DNA from: Cynocephalus volans
Lineage: Eukaryota > Chordata > Mammalia > Dermoptera > Cynocephalidae
Reading direction: 5' to 3'
DNA: 64,000 nucleotides
NCBI RefSeq assembly: GCF_027409185.1
Contig: NC_084469.1
Location: forward strand, 80,821,918-80,885,917
Below the pieces are notes generated by a model. The model saw only the letters and a list, made by a program, of their open reading frames with translations. It ran no database searches and was not told the origin of the DNA. Position 1 is the stretch's first letter, and the number at the start of each line of letters is the position of its first letter. Position numbers and translations under genes: made by a program. Shown here in pieces: positions 23,801-35,430 of this stretch.

Positions 23801-26800
23801 TAAGAATAGGCTTTATTCTATCCCAAGATTATAAATATATTTCTCTAATGCTTTAATAGTGGGATGTGTATGTCTTTTTAAACATATTTAAGACTTTTAG
23901 TTTTTTTATTGATGTGAGGCAGAGATCTAAATTCATTTTTTCCAAAGAGTCAATTATCTCAACACTACTAAATAGCTTATTCCTTCCTGATTGACTTGAA
24001 ATACTATCCTTATCTTCTAAATAAATTTAAAGGTAAAAACGTTTTTATAAATAAAATAAGTAAATCAAAATAGAAGCTACCAATCAAAACTGTGAGACAC
24101 TCTTATAATACATTGGTACATGATCTACTTTTTAAAACAGGAGATTCGCATGCCCATAGTCTGCAAATTAAACTATGCCTCTATTTACAAATAAGACATA
24201 CAGAATACCATTAGATAAATATTAGTAGTTTATAAAACCAAAATCCACTGGGCCATTTTTTGCCAATAATGACTACTGTATTTCACTGAATCTAAGATGG
24301 TTCAATTTTAAGATGCATCATGATTTCATGTCATTAAGAAAGATTAAACTGTCAACTCTGCCGATTTAATTGTTAGATACTACTGATTCTTAGATGCATC
24401 TCAATTACAGAGACATTAAAATGTAAAAAAATGTGTTTTAGAATCAATGCTATAAGGTATATTCCCACTATTAATTTCAAAGAACACAATTTGTTAATAA
24501 ATATCTGCTTTTTCTAAAGCCAAACATTTCAGTCCTTCCATACAGGTCTCTAATTTTCTTTTTTAGTCTTTTTTTTCCCCTTGATTCAGGTCTATGATTT
24601 TCTAATGAAAAAAATACTTACATCATCACAAGACATATTGTACTCTGCTAATATCGTTCGGCATCGAGCAGCTATACTGGATAAATTTGGTCAAAGGAAA
24701 ATTTCTCATTTCAAGAGTAAGCTTCTAATAATCACCTAGATCATTAAGAAGGTGCTTTAGTTTAGTTCAGAGAATAAAATTTGATCTGTGGTAAAGGATA
24801 CATTGATGGTGCAACTACTCTCTTGTGTATTCCTGCAAAGAACAAGCCTATTAGAGTGATACAGCTAATGGTGAAAAACGGATGATTCCATAACGATGTG
24901 AAGAAGGATACCTGTAAAAGAAGTTTGAAATATGGAAATGTTAAAAATCTTATAACAATATTGATTCCTACCCTCCTCACTCGTGCACAAATGTGTGTAA
25001 TATTTTTATTATCTACACTATGAGGATTTGAAGACTTCCAATAATCCTAGTTCTCTGTATTGCTATGCTGTAAGAATAAAAATAATGTATGCTTTATATC
25101 TTCTATATAGGAAGATAATATAGCAATATTCCCTCCATTCATTTCAAATACTTGCACCATTACAAAGTCATTCCTATAATCAAGAAACAACCCTATAAGA
25201 AATATTTACTGAACTCTGTGTTGAATGAGTGAAGGTAAGGCCTCTGATCTCAATGAAAACACAAGTCAAATGTGATCTAGTTACCTTCCCTGTTAAAAAG
25301 CTTCCTTAAAATTGTTGAGCAAACTATGCCATTCATAATCTGGTCCCAGTCTAATTTTCATCTCCTGCCATACTTCCACATATGCTACCTTGTTAACCTT
25401 CTTCCTCCTACATATCCTTATAATACTCAGCTGCAGCATCACCCGTCCTCTCTGCAGAAGCAAAAAATGAGTTTGGTTTTGAAGATACTGAGATTTAGAT
25501 GGCCACAGGACATTCAAGCAAGGAAAGATTAGTAGCTATCCACAAATAACTAGAATTCAAGAGAAAGAAAGGGTTAATTTCAGATCTGGACATAATCAGA
25601 TGACAGTAGAAAACAGGACAATACACAATTCGAAGAACAGTAGAAGAACAAAGGTCCAGGACCCATGATTGGAACAAGAGTGGGCACTGAATCCAGATGA
25701 CTGGAATACAGAAAAGCAGACTGGAGAAACAGAGTAGACAGGCATTTAGAGCATCTGGAGAAATAAATCAAATGGATAGTTAGCTGAATAGGAGCAACAG
25801 AATCAAGCTAAGTACATCCCCACTTCACTCTCACACCAAGAGATGTGTACATGTTTCAAGATAGAGAAGCACCAGGTAGATGGTCCAGCATGGTATTGGT
25901 TAAATAAGTTTGTCAAATGAAGAAATGAGAGGCTGAAAACATCAGGAGGGAGGAAGCTCCTAGAAAGATGAGATCCCAAAGGAAGGTTAATATTCCAGAA
26001 GAATGTCTTCTTAAAATCAGCTATGTTTTGTGTGGCCTGCACAATGTTAGCAGAGATAGGGCATATGTATTAATTTTAATTAGGTCAATCAGTATCAGTC
26101 TTCTTTCCTCCATGTCAACTGCACCCAAACAGCAGTTGTCCCCTTGGATCAAACACTCATATATTTTCCCAGTCTGCCATACTCTTTTTTTCCCCTAGTT
26201 TCTTCTACCTAGGCACTGGCTTCTGAGTTTGCAACTGCTGCTATAGACACAATTGCTAGTGAAAACTCTTGTCAGGTCTGGGGTTTTCAAATACTGAAAT
26301 ATAAAGAATCAACCCTTAGGCTAATAGTTATATTCTCACCTAATTTAGAAAATTATATTAACTACATAGTTTTGGGCCTCTCTCAAACCTCATTTAATTC
26401 TGTGTTTTATTAAGATCTCAACTAGCTGAAATCAGCTTATATTTTTCCCAATTAGAAGTCAGACTATTTCCCAAGATAGACCTTTTTCAATCTTCTTGCC
26501 AGCCTCTTTCCACTCCTTCCCTGAAGATGAGCAGCAAGTACAGCCTTAAAATCAAATTTTAAAAAATGAACACACAGGAGAGTTTCCTGTCTGCCATAAA
26601 ATCCCTATATTAACATAAAATTCCATCACCAACCTTCCCTGCTTCCTGTCCTTTTATATTTCCACCTTAGTGGATAAAGTCAGAGAGACAACATCCTAAA
26701 TAAACCCCTGGCTGCCTAAAGTGCCATTCAGACTGATGACGAAAGCCTTACTATTAGGTTTTTCTTCTATATAACCTAAAAGTTTATAAATAAAGCTACT

Positions 26801-29800
26801 TTAATCTACTTAAGTTTAAAAGTGGGGAGGATTTTAAGATTTGTAAAAATTAAAACGTTACTACCTAAATAAAATTACACTGGGGGAAAAAACTTCACTG
26901 AAAAATTGGAGACTTCTGGTTCTCTAATAATAACAATAATAAAAATAAAAAAGCCTGAGTTTGAAATTAGGGCACAAGTTAGTAGAAAGAGGTAGAAATT
27001 TGAGAAACATGCTATTAGCTTTCATCAAAGGATGCTTCAAGATATAACATTATGAAATCTGTTATTGCATCTGGCATAGGGATATTGTTGCATAGTGCCC
27101 AATGGGAGATCTCTCAGTATTTCCTACATTAAACTTTGGGCAGGAAATTTTTTTAGATAATGCTGAGAAAGAAAAGCATTGTTAGCTCAAGGAACTGATA
27201 CATTTATACTTCTGACAGACAATGAAAATCATAGAATTAACTGACTTCATTGATTAGGTAACTCAGAAACTCATTTATATAACTCCATTCTGGCAGTTGC
27301 GTTTAACCACATGACTTATATATCATCAGTGGCCTGGTTTCCTTCCTGGTTTTGACCTCCTAATCTAATCTGTTTTTTGCCTAGTCCTGACTTTTTATTA
27401 CACTTATATTTTGCTATTTTATCATATATGTTTCCTGTAAAGTCATCACAAATGCTTTATGGGATGAAAAAAAGTATTAACTGTGGTAACTCATAGAAAA
27501 AAATGTTATTTTATAATTTTTAAAAGATGGCACCGATGACACTAAATGAACCAGGAAGAACAAAGAATGTTCACACTGAAATAAGTAAAAATGAGATAAT
27601 ATAAAAAAAATTTAAAAACTGTACACAAACTCAGAAATGAATGGTAACTTTATAAGTGAAATAGTACTTCTTAGGTCTTTTCCCTTGTGAAGATACTTAA
27701 TTCACAGAGGCCAGCCAAAGTTTTCTTTAAGCAAATTAATATAAGGCATATTTTTAATATAATGATTAATATCATTAGTAGTAGTAATAGGTAGCATTTG
27801 AATAATACTTTACAATTAACAAAGCACTGCTATATCCATTATCTCATTTAATCTACTATACATTTTAAAACAAAACTTCTACCTTTTGTGTCTCAGGATC
27901 TATTAACCAGTTCCAGGCACCAGTAGCTGTACAGACAGATACCACTATAAGAAGCACTAATGAAAGATAAACACGAAATTAGTAAGCAAATACACCCTTA
28001 ATTTTTTGATACTACCACCACCAGTTCCTAATAAATGACAGCCAAAGAATGTAGAACCTTATTAAATGAAAAATGCACTGACTAGACTCAGGAATCAGGA
28101 GACCTGCCAGATGACCCTGAGGAATTCCCTTGAACAACGTGAAACTTAGTAATTGAAGATGACACTGTCTCCCTTATTACTTAGTCAGAACTTATGAAGA
28201 TTAATGAAATTAAAAGCAGTTAAGAGTCAGATGGTAAAACTTCAATATGAGTTCTATATTATGTAACTTTCACTGTGTTTTGTGCTGATTTTGCAAATTC
28301 TAATTAAAAAACAAAACAAAAAACCCTCTCATTTTCTGCTGTAAACAAACAAAAGACTCCTTTTTGAATGCACTGAGAATTCACACTAAAGGATTTAGCC
28401 TTGCAGACCACTGCCTGCTGCTGAGTTAAACAGTTAAACAAAGGTCAGTGTTAGGAAGTGTGGAGTCAGCATGGAGCACACCAATCAGTATCAGATTTTC
28501 TTTAAGGGACTTAAAGAAAGGTCGGGTAGAAATTACTACTAGTAGAACTTAGAAAAGGTTTCGTTCTCTCCACTAACCTAGAACTATTTTGGATTAAGTA
28601 GATCATAGGTAAAACTTAAGAATAAATGGTATTACTAAAAAATAATAAAGGAGCACTGAGCCCTAGTTAATATTCTGGAGATGATGACAGTTGCTTGTCT
28701 TTTAGGTAGGATGCATACATTTTTCAAATGTGGATATCAAGCTTCAAAGAGCAACAGAAATACAGTAAAACCTTAACTATCTAGAATTCCTGATGATGTG
28801 CTTTTAGAAGAGCTAAATCACAGAGGGAAAAAAAAAATCTCATTTTAGGTATTTAATAATAGAATCAAAATTTCAAAATTGCTCTGAGCTCAGGACAGAT
28901 TAAACTCAATTTTTTAAAATTCTGTATTTCCAGAAAGAAATATACTTTACACAGCCATTTTTGAAAAAACGAAAGGCAAAATCAAAACATTAGAAAAGGC
29001 TTCATACACATACTTGTATTTGACTGGTATATTAGCCAAGCTGATGTCATTTACATATAAGTGCTAAGACCATGAATCAGAAAACGTAAAGTGCGTTCAT
29101 TATATTATATTTTATTAGATTGAACAGCATCATATATGTTTTAAAAGATTCTCACATAACAGTGAAACAAAGAACAATGGTTTGGGGGATAATTCCTAGG
29201 TAAACCAGAGAACCCGAGAAATTCATTACTTGTGAACTCTGACCAATCAGATTTCTCACATTTTGTTTGAAGATCTCATCACTAGCATATTTGTCCACTT
29301 TTCCTATAATTCTCATGGGGAAGTAACCATAATTCATTCAAGTCAAATTTTGTAGCACTCAAGATATATATGAATAGACAGTAATGTGAACTTCTTTTCT
29401 ACGTCAGGATCCAAAGCAGCACAATAATGCTGTTAAAAATCAACTAAGGGTAATTTCATAATCTTTGCAAGTATACATTAAATAATATGATTTTTCTTAA
29501 TAAAACTTTATTTCAACAGTTTGTAGGCAAATTGTAAAACTGCTAAGCAGGCTACTGAAATTTTTATTATGTATGTTTTTTTTTAATCAAAGTTGCAATA
29601 TTTGTTTAATAAAAAGTTAAAATATATGTATTTTATGGAAAAAAATAATTCGACTACACAAAATAGACTTGTTCTTTTAGGGTGGCCAGTTATAACTTCC
29701 TTTTCTTAAAATTTTCTTTATAATGCATTGTTTACAATGTTAAATAAGTCAAAAAGTATCCAAACAAAATTAAATCTTATGGTTTAGTAAAGCAAGCATT

Positions 29801-30950
29801 TGTTAATCAAAAGTTTTACATAAAAGCAAATCATATCTACATAAGAATGAAAAGTATCAAAGAGTTTATTTTCTCTTAAAATACATTCAAGAACTTACTT
29901 CTCCAACGTCCAGTGGCAGGTTGCAAACAATGAATATATTCAGTAAGTCTCCTCTCAAAAGCCTTGAGATCTAGGGAAAACAAATTCAATTTTGTAATTA
30001 GCCACTCTTACTAGTTTGAGTCTATTAGCACGAATTTTTAGATACTCTAACTGCTTCAGGTCTTACACGCTAACTTACACGTATCGCTGCACTGTTTACT
30101 TTATTAACTATGACAGCTTTGAGCATTTGACAAAAACGCTAGGTTTAATTCCAATCTCACACATAAAGAAACTGACTGGTTCACTTTTAGAAGCTTCGTA
30201 AAATGGTATGTGGAAAATCAGCAGCAAACTCAGCCGGCGCCAAAAGCTGCAGTTTTGGGGGTTGCAAATAAAAGGATCAAAATCGGATCGAGTTTTAATT
30301 CTGCGGGAACCAAGAACTTTCTATTAGAAAAATGTATTACCTAACATCAACGTCTTCGAGGTCTATTTGACTGTAACTACCCGATTCCGGTTTTTCCCTC
30401 TTATATTTAATTAATGGTAATTGTCTGGTCTTACCAGATTGGAAAGACACTCCTCTTTTCCCCTTCCAGGTAGGTTATAGGTGATCTTCGCGGCACCACG
30501 AAGCGCCGACGCCTAGTTTTAAAACACAGGGAGGTGCAAGAAGCTCCCTCTGAATGAGAGGTGGGGTGTCATTTCCACAAACCTCGGCAGGAATTAGGGA
30601 TACAACTCGTGGGGTCATCAGAATAAAACGAAGACAAAATGAACTCGCATACTACAACGCACGATGTGCAAGAATTTAATGGATGAATAGAAAATAAAAC
30701 AGGACTAAGCTGGGGAGAGTGGAGGGAGCTGACGGGCCATCCCCGGCGTCCGGCCAGGTACGGCCGCCCCTTGGCCGGGCCCCCGCGCGCCCCAAGCTCC
30801 GGGCCCGGTCCCTCCATCCTCCGCGGCCTCCTCTTCGCGGGGTGGGGTCTCCGCGACTCCGGACCCTCTGAGCTCCTCCAGCTTCCGGCAGGAGCCCCGG
30901 GACAAGCCCGGGAGGCCCACCTTACCTTCCGCCTGCTCCAGCGAGTTCAT
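20839..30950 (-). CDS. CNEP1R1: CTDNEP1 nuclear envelope phosphatase regulatory subunit 1, complete
   Basis: CNEP1R1 (formerly TMEM188), the animal Spo7 counterpart, binds and stabilises the phosphatase CTDNEP1 in the nuclear envelope/ER membrane. The complex dephosphorylates lipin and so limits membrane lipid synthesis. Six coding exons: 30950-30926 (MNSLEQAE, donor GTAAGG), 29970-29899, 27956-27883, 24911-24802 ([17 protein letters not shown]; donor GTATCC), 24676-24622 (donor GTAAGT) and 20880-20839 ([13 protein letters not shown] stop). They sum to 378 nt, 125 residues plus stop, the same length as the human protein as I recall it. All phases join and all introns are GT-AG. Two hydrophobic segments, about residues 33-49 and 68-86, form the membrane hairpin. 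No lesion is seen. The acceptor of exon 5 is CCAG just before TATAGC; using the TATAG 5 bp later would break the frame. Confidence 0.96.
21079..21147 (+). mobile_element. SINE 3' fragment in CNEP1R1 intron 5
   Basis: AACACCAAAGTCAAGGGTTC to CCAGCCAGCCGCC plus an AAAC tail is the 3' half of a monomeric SINE; the box A half is absent. Confidence 0.75.
21535..21680 (+). repeat. ancient interspersed repeat (MIR/L2 group)
   Basis: GAGTGCTTACTATGTACCAAGC, AGTGCTAGGGATCCAGTAATG and CATGGAGTTTAAGTTCTAGTGG are recurring wording of an ancient mammalian repeat, also found decayed near 7895 and 31795. Confidence 0.5.
22060..22600 (-). repeat. old L1 3' region, antisense
   Basis: TATCAGGGTATAATTTATAC, CAAACATATATGCCCATGTAGCC, GAATCATATATAGTGTG and TTTCTAAGGTTCATGCATG are reverse-complement L1M 3' wording. 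Confidence 0.75.
22735..23035 (+). repeat. old L1 3' end interrupted by a SINE
   Basis: TTGGTGGGTAAAATACATCA and GGATTTATTTCAAAAGAACC precede the SINE. TGACACTGGTGATGAGTACATAGG and TGTTTGAAAATTTTTATAAT follow it, ending in an A tail. Confidence 0.6.
22840..22922 (+). mobile_element. 5'-truncated SINE
   Basis: ATAACATCAAAGTCAAGGG to CTGGCCAGCCACACC with a CCACC-rich and A-rich tail. GAATGGCCAT at 22828-22837 and 22924-22933 is the target-site duplication, so the copy was already truncated when it inserted. Confidence 0.75.
23040..24010 (-). repeat. old L1 ORF2/3' region, antisense
   Basis: CAAAGGATGTTGTAACAAACATCC, GTATTTGCCCCTTTGTGTGC, CCAATTTATGTTCCCAACACAGC and TGATTTCTTCTGATCACTGC-like wording at 23690-23710 are reverse-complement L1 sequence. 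It is heavily decayed towards 24000. Confidence 0.65.
24912..27882 (-). other. CNEP1R1 intron 3
   Basis: Almost entirely unique AT-rich DNA. Apart from short simple repeats (AATAAT at 26930) I recognise no interspersed element, in strong contrast to the intergenic DNA on both sides. No further exon is visible. Confidence 0.55.
27957..29898 (-). other. CNEP1R1 intron 2
   Basis: Unique AT-rich sequence with no recognised insertion and no exon-like segment. Confidence 0.5.
29971..30925 (-). other. CNEP1R1 intron 1
   Basis: Unique sequence with no recognised repeat. It becomes CpG-rich from about 30740 towards exon 1, so the CpG island extends into the intron. Confidence 0.5.
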
Positions 30951-31260
30951 GTCGGGCGGCAGCTCCGGTCACCGCCGCTGCCCCGTCCGCATCGCAGCTC
31001 CGCAGCCCCCACCCAGCCGGCAGCGCCCCCCCCACCTCTAACCGCTCTCCTCGGCCCCTCCCCGTCGCCCCGCCCCTTCCCTATACCCGCTATGGTAATT
31101 GGGCAAATCTGTCAGACCCTGCGACTAAGACGGTTTCCTATTGGCTGACTGCTGCACCGGCCTCGGGGCTTAGCGTTGGACGGTCAGCCGGAGGGACCAA
31201 GAACTGCCGGCTACCGGTCTGGCGTAACGCTGGCGCCGCCTCCTGTTCCGGGGAGGAACT
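30951..31260 (-). promoter_or_regulatory. CNEP1R1 CpG-island promoter and 5' UTR
   Basis: CpG-dense DNA without a TATA box. On the gene strand, CCAAT boxes lie at 31098-31102 and 31140-31144 (ATTGG on the plus strand), 150-190 bp upstream of the ATG. A GC box lies at 31067-31076. This is a typical NF-Y/Sp1 housekeeping arrangement. I see no gene starting in the opposite direction. Confidence 0.75.
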
Positions 31261-31512
31261 GCACTCTATCCCAGACCGTTCGTTCTTATATTCCTAGTTT
31301 CCTGCTTGGTTTTCTCAGTCCTCAAATATTGATTTAAGCGCTTACTACCTTTTGGGCAGTTTTCTCGTCGCTAACGAGGAATACAGAAATCAACGAGCTG
31401 GGATTGCCCTCAAGGAACTCAAGAGGAAATAAAATATGTACAGAACTAACTAGAACCCCAAATAATGGATTTCCTTAATTATGGTGCCTCTTTCCTAAAT
31501 ATCCAACTCCTA

Positions 31513-31610
31513 GGCTGGCCCGTTCTCAGCAGGTTAGTGTACAGTCTTGTAAAACCAAGGTCAAGGGTTCGGATCCCGTTACTGGCCAGCCTCAAAAAAG
31601 AAAGAAAGAA
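31513..31610 (+). mobile_element. monomeric tRNA-like SINE
   Basis: GGCTGGCCCGTTCTCAGCAGG to TTACTGGCCAGCCTC with an AAAG-repeat tail. The flanks ATATCCAACTCCT and ATACCTAACTCCT are the target-site duplication. Confidence 0.8.
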
Positions 31611-31794
31611 AAAATTCCGAATACCTAACTCCTTGAGTAAGCATTTCTCTCTTGGCTGCTTTCTTCTCCTGTCACGCAATTTTCATAAGTCAGAAAGGAG
31701 GCAAAGTATAAGCCCCAATACCTATAACTTAAAAAAAAACCTGTAAGGAATTGACTACATTTATATTTGATTACAATGCTTTCTTGCTCATTTC

Positions 31795-32060
31795 CTGGAA
31801 GTTATTCATTCATTCAAGAACTATTTATTGCAAAAACGTGTTAGGCACTATATTTGTCAGTGCAATTATGAGCAAGATAAACAAGATTCCTGCCCTCAAA
31901 GTGGAAGGGTTATAGCAGGTGAGAAACATGCAAATAAATAATTTATTTCAGATAAGGATACTTCTGTGAAGAAAGTAACAGGGTAATAAGATACTGTGAG
32001 ATAAAGGAAAGTAGCAGGAGTTAGTGTTCTTGGAGTGCTTCATGGGGCAGGGGCATTTGA
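31795..32060 (+). repeat. ancient interspersed repeat (MIR/L2 group)
   Basis: TATTCATTCATTCAAGAACTAT, GTGTTAGGCACTATATTTG, AAGATTCCTGCCCTCAAAG and AGTGCTTCATGGGGCAGGGG follow the same ancient repeat seen at 21535, here with more of its 3' part. Confidence 0.5.
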
Positions 32061-32269
32061 GCCGAGAACCCCAAAATGGATGAGAAGAAACCATGCAAAG
32101 ATGAGGGCTAAGAAGGTTCTAAGCAGCACTGGAATTTTTTCACTGTTGGTGTTTTGCATATTCTATTCATCCTCAAACTGCCTCCTCCCTACTTGCTAGC
32201 AGAATTAATTGACAATGACAACCCCCCCCCCATTACTTCACTTTGTAGGTTCCTCTACCACAGCACTTT

Positions 32270-32700
32270 TCAAAGTTTTCCGTTTAGGGAGCCTTCCTCT
32301 CTATTAAACCCTTTACATCCATTATCTCATTAAACCCTCCAAGGTGATATTTTTTAAACTGTGGGTCAAAACCCATGAGAGGGTCAAAAAATCCACTTAA
32401 TGGGTCATGGCCTTTTTAAAAATGCACTAAACTAAAATTAAAAAATAACGTCATTGAAAGAGAGAATAAGTATTGATTGATGACCTTTCGTTCAGCTGTG
32501 TGTGTGTGTATTTCCCCCCCCCAATACTGGAACCCCTCTAACTGAGGGTTCCGGTAAAAAAAAGTTTGAAAGCCACCAAGGAAGGTATTCATAGCCCCAT
32601 TTTACCACTGAGAAAAGTAAAAATGAGTTTGCCCAGGTCTTGCAGTTATTGTCACAGCCTGGACCGAAGCCCTAACTCAGACTACCCCTTTTGACTTCTT
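32270..32700 (-). repeat. MIR split by a hAT element
   Basis: TTTACATCCATTATCTCATTAAACCC lies before 32341. GGTATTCATAGCCCCATTTTACC and GCAGTTATTGTCACAGCCTGG lie after 32577. Together they make one reverse-oriented MIR. Confidence 0.65.
32347..32577. mobile_element. nonautonomous hAT-like DNA transposon
   Basis: TTTAAACTGTGGGTCAAAACCC at one end and AAAAAGTTTGAAAGCCAC at the other form short inverted ends. CCAAGGTG and CCAAGGAA at the junctions with the MIR look like a decayed 8-bp duplication, as hAT elements make. The family name is not assigned. Confidence 0.6.
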
Positions 32701-33244
32701 GCTCAACGTTCCATTTCTCCATCTCCAAGTCTAATTCATCATATTTCCCTTTGGCACCCAGCAGTGCTTAGAGAATGGCTATTGAACATCTGTCATATGA
32801 CAGGCTCTTGTGGGCTAGATCCTGGGGAGGTGAGGAGTGAGACAGAGTGATGAATACGACATTGCAAAGCATTGTGATAAGTGAGAGATTTGCTAACTTG
32901 CCTTCAAAAGAGACAGTTCTGTGGACTGTAGGGCCTTTGGTTGTCCGAATGGGGTGTGCAAGTTTCTAGCAAGAGGTTGGGACAACAGAGAGGAGAGTGA
33001 GGTCTACCTCCTGCGGTTTTTCCTTCTCCAACCTTCATTCTCAACTGTGGTAAAAGAAATGTTGAACATGCCTCTGAAAGGGTGCACATTATTAGCCTGT
33101 TGTTAGTATCTACGTGTACGGATCATGGGGGTGTGGGAGGCAGTAAGAGAGGAGGAGAGGAAAGAAGGAGACGAAAGGGGCCAGTGATAAGATGAATACC
33201 AGCTTCTAAGAGTGATATCTAATAAAATAGGTAATGTTTGTTAT

Positions 33245-33375
33245 CTTTTACTAGGAGGCCTGGCACTCTGCCTTTTATAGTTCAGAGCATTATATCTCCT
33301 TTAAGCCTCACAACCAACAGCTCTATCAGCCAAGGGGTGTTATCAAATGCATTTCAGAGATGAGTTTATAGACGA
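33245..33375 (-). repeat. MIR fragment, reverse orientation
   Basis: GCATTATATCTCCTTTAAGCCTCAC and GGGGTGTTATCAAATGCATTTCAG are the MIR 3' half reversed. Confidence 0.55.
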
Positions 33376-33395
33376 GTAGATGAGTTGAGTTGAAC

Positions 33396-33396
<1 letters not shown>

Positions 33397-33429
<33 letters not shown>

Positions 33430-33431
33430 CA
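33397..33431. repeat. CT/CTGTCT simple repeat
   Basis: Thirty-five bases of alternating CTCT and CTGTCT units with no interruption. Confidence 0.9.
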
Positions 33432-33479
33432 TGGTACGTCAGATCAGTTAGCAAACCCTATTGGCTCTAACCTCAACAT

Positions 33480-33765
33480 ATGTTAAAAATTTAATCACTT
33501 CTCACCACCTCCCTGCTACCACTCTGGTCCGCACCACCATATAGGCTCGATTACCACAATGGCCTCTAACTGGTCTCTTGCTTACACCCTGTCCCCAACA
33601 TTGGTTTGTAAAACACTAAAAGATAACATTACTCTTCTGCTCAGAACCCTCTGATAGCTTCCCAAAGTGACTACAACCGTGATCTTCATACCATTTCTCT
33701 TGCTGTACCTTCTAAAATAATTTTGACAAACTATATGCCTCCTCACATATTTTAAAAGTGACATC
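33480..33765 (+). repeat. L2 fragment
   Basis: CCACCTCCCTGCTACCACTCTGG, ACAATGGCCTCTAACTGGTC and TCTGATAGCTTCCCAAAGTG are L2 wording in order. Confidence 0.6.
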
Positions 33766-34079
33766 TACAGTTTTCATCATGGGTTCGAATACTTGTAAAA
33801 GATGTAATTTCTGGTATTTGTACATATTGACAACTGGAAATAAAGCTATTACATCATTCTTTCAGTGGACCATGGCAGTTAGATATCCTCCATCATCCAT
33901 TTAAAAATATATGAATATCTCTTATGAACATAAACTCAAAAATCCTCAAAAAATATTAGCAAATCAAACTCAGCAACATATAAAAAAGATCCTACTCCAT
34001 TATAAAGTATGATTTTTTTCCATGAATGCAAAGTTGGTTTAGGATTAGAAAATGAGTCAATGTAATATATCAATAAAGG

Positions 34080-34770
34080 ACAAAAACCACATGATTTGAT
34101 GAGGATATCAAGAAATTGGAGCACTCACACATTGCTAGTAGGTATTTAGAACGGTGCAGTCACTTTGAAAAATAGTTTGGCAGTTCCTCAAAAAGGTAAA
34201 CATACAGTTAGTATATAAACCAGCAATTCCATTCCTAGGTATACGCCCAAGATAATTGAAAACATATGTTCATGCAAAAACTTGTACACAAATGTGCATA
34301 GCAGCATTATTCATAATAGCTGAAGAGTGGAAACAACTCAAATGTCCATCAACAAATGAATGGATAAACAAAATGTGGTGTAACTGTGCGATGAAATATT
34401 ACTCTTTAATAGAAAGGAATGAATTACTGATAAATGTTACAAAATGAATGAACCTTGGAAACATGTTAAGTGAAAGTATTCAAATAGAAAAGATAACATA
34501 TTGCATGTTTTTCTGTTTATATGAAATATCTAGAATAGGTAAATCCATAGAGAAAAAAAGTAGAATAGTGGTTACGAGAGGTTTGGGAAAGAGAAAAAGG
34601 GGGAAAGATTGGTCATGGGTATAGGGTTTATTTTGCAGGTGATAAAAATGTTGTGGAATTAGGAATGATGGTTGCACAGCTTTGTGGATATACATAAAAC
34701 CACTGCATTGTGCACTTTAAAAGGGTTAATTTTATGGCATGTAAATTATATCTTAATTAAAAAATGTGGA
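34080..34770 (+). repeat. old L1 3' end
   Basis: GGAGCACTCACACATTGCTAG, AACCAGCAATTCCATTCC, CAACTCAAATGTCCATCAAC and GCACTTTAAAAGGGTTAATTT are ORF2 C-terminus and 3' UTR of an old L1, ending with TTAATTAAAAAATG. Confidence 0.8.
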
Positions 34771-35313
34771 GGGAAATCCTACATAATTATCTCAATAAAT
34801 TCAGAAAAAGCTTCTGACAAAACCCAACACTCTTTCGTAATAAAAACACTCAACAGTCTAGGCACAAAAGGGAAGTTCCTCCATGTAATAAAGGGCATCT
34901 ACAAAACCCACAGCTAACATCACACTTAATGGTGAAAGACTGGATGCTTTCCCCTAAGGTTAGGAACAAGACAAGGACTTCCACTCTTACCACTTTTGTT
35001 CAACATTATACTGGAAGTTCTTACCAGGGTAATTAGGCAAGAAAAAGAGATCAAAGGAATCCAGATTGTAAAGGAAAATGTAAAACTCTCTGTTTGTAGG
35101 TGACATGATCTTTTATATAAAATCCTAAAGAATCCACTAATAAATTTTAGAGCTAACAAATGAGTTAAGCAAGGTTGCATGATACAAGATCAGTATACAA
35201 AAATCAATTGTATTTCTCTACACTAGCAATGAATATTCCAAAAAATGAAATTAACAAAGCAATTTCACTTACAATAGCATCAAAAGAATGAAACATTTAA
35301 AAATAAGTTTAAA

Positions 35314-35430
35314 GGCTGGTCTGAGTGCAGTGTTTATGACTAATTGATCACAACCAGTTATAGATTTCTTTGTTCCTTCTCTACCTCCACTGCTACACTT
35401 GACTAGCCTTAAAAAATAAATAAATACAAC
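35314..35430 (+). pseudogene. RNY3P: Y3 RNA retropseudogene
   Basis: The 97-bp body matches Y3 RNA from end to end. It begins GGCTGGTCTGAGTGCAGTG, contains CTAATTGATCACAACCAGTTA and TTCTTTGTTCCTTCTC, and ends CACTTGACTAGCCTT. An A-rich tail (AAAAAATAAATAAAT) follows in place of the terminal T run of a true Pol III gene, so this is an L1-mobilised copy. Y3 RNA normally binds Ro60 and takes part in RNA quality control and DNA replication initiation. The lower stem is nearly intact, but the loss of GGTG after GCAGTG disturbs the upper stem. Confidence 0.92.

Noticed and set aside
30569-31148. Frames of 81-125 codons around CNEP1R1 exon 1
   Set aside because: They run through the donor site into intron or through the promoter; only the first 25 nt from the ATG at 30950 are coding.
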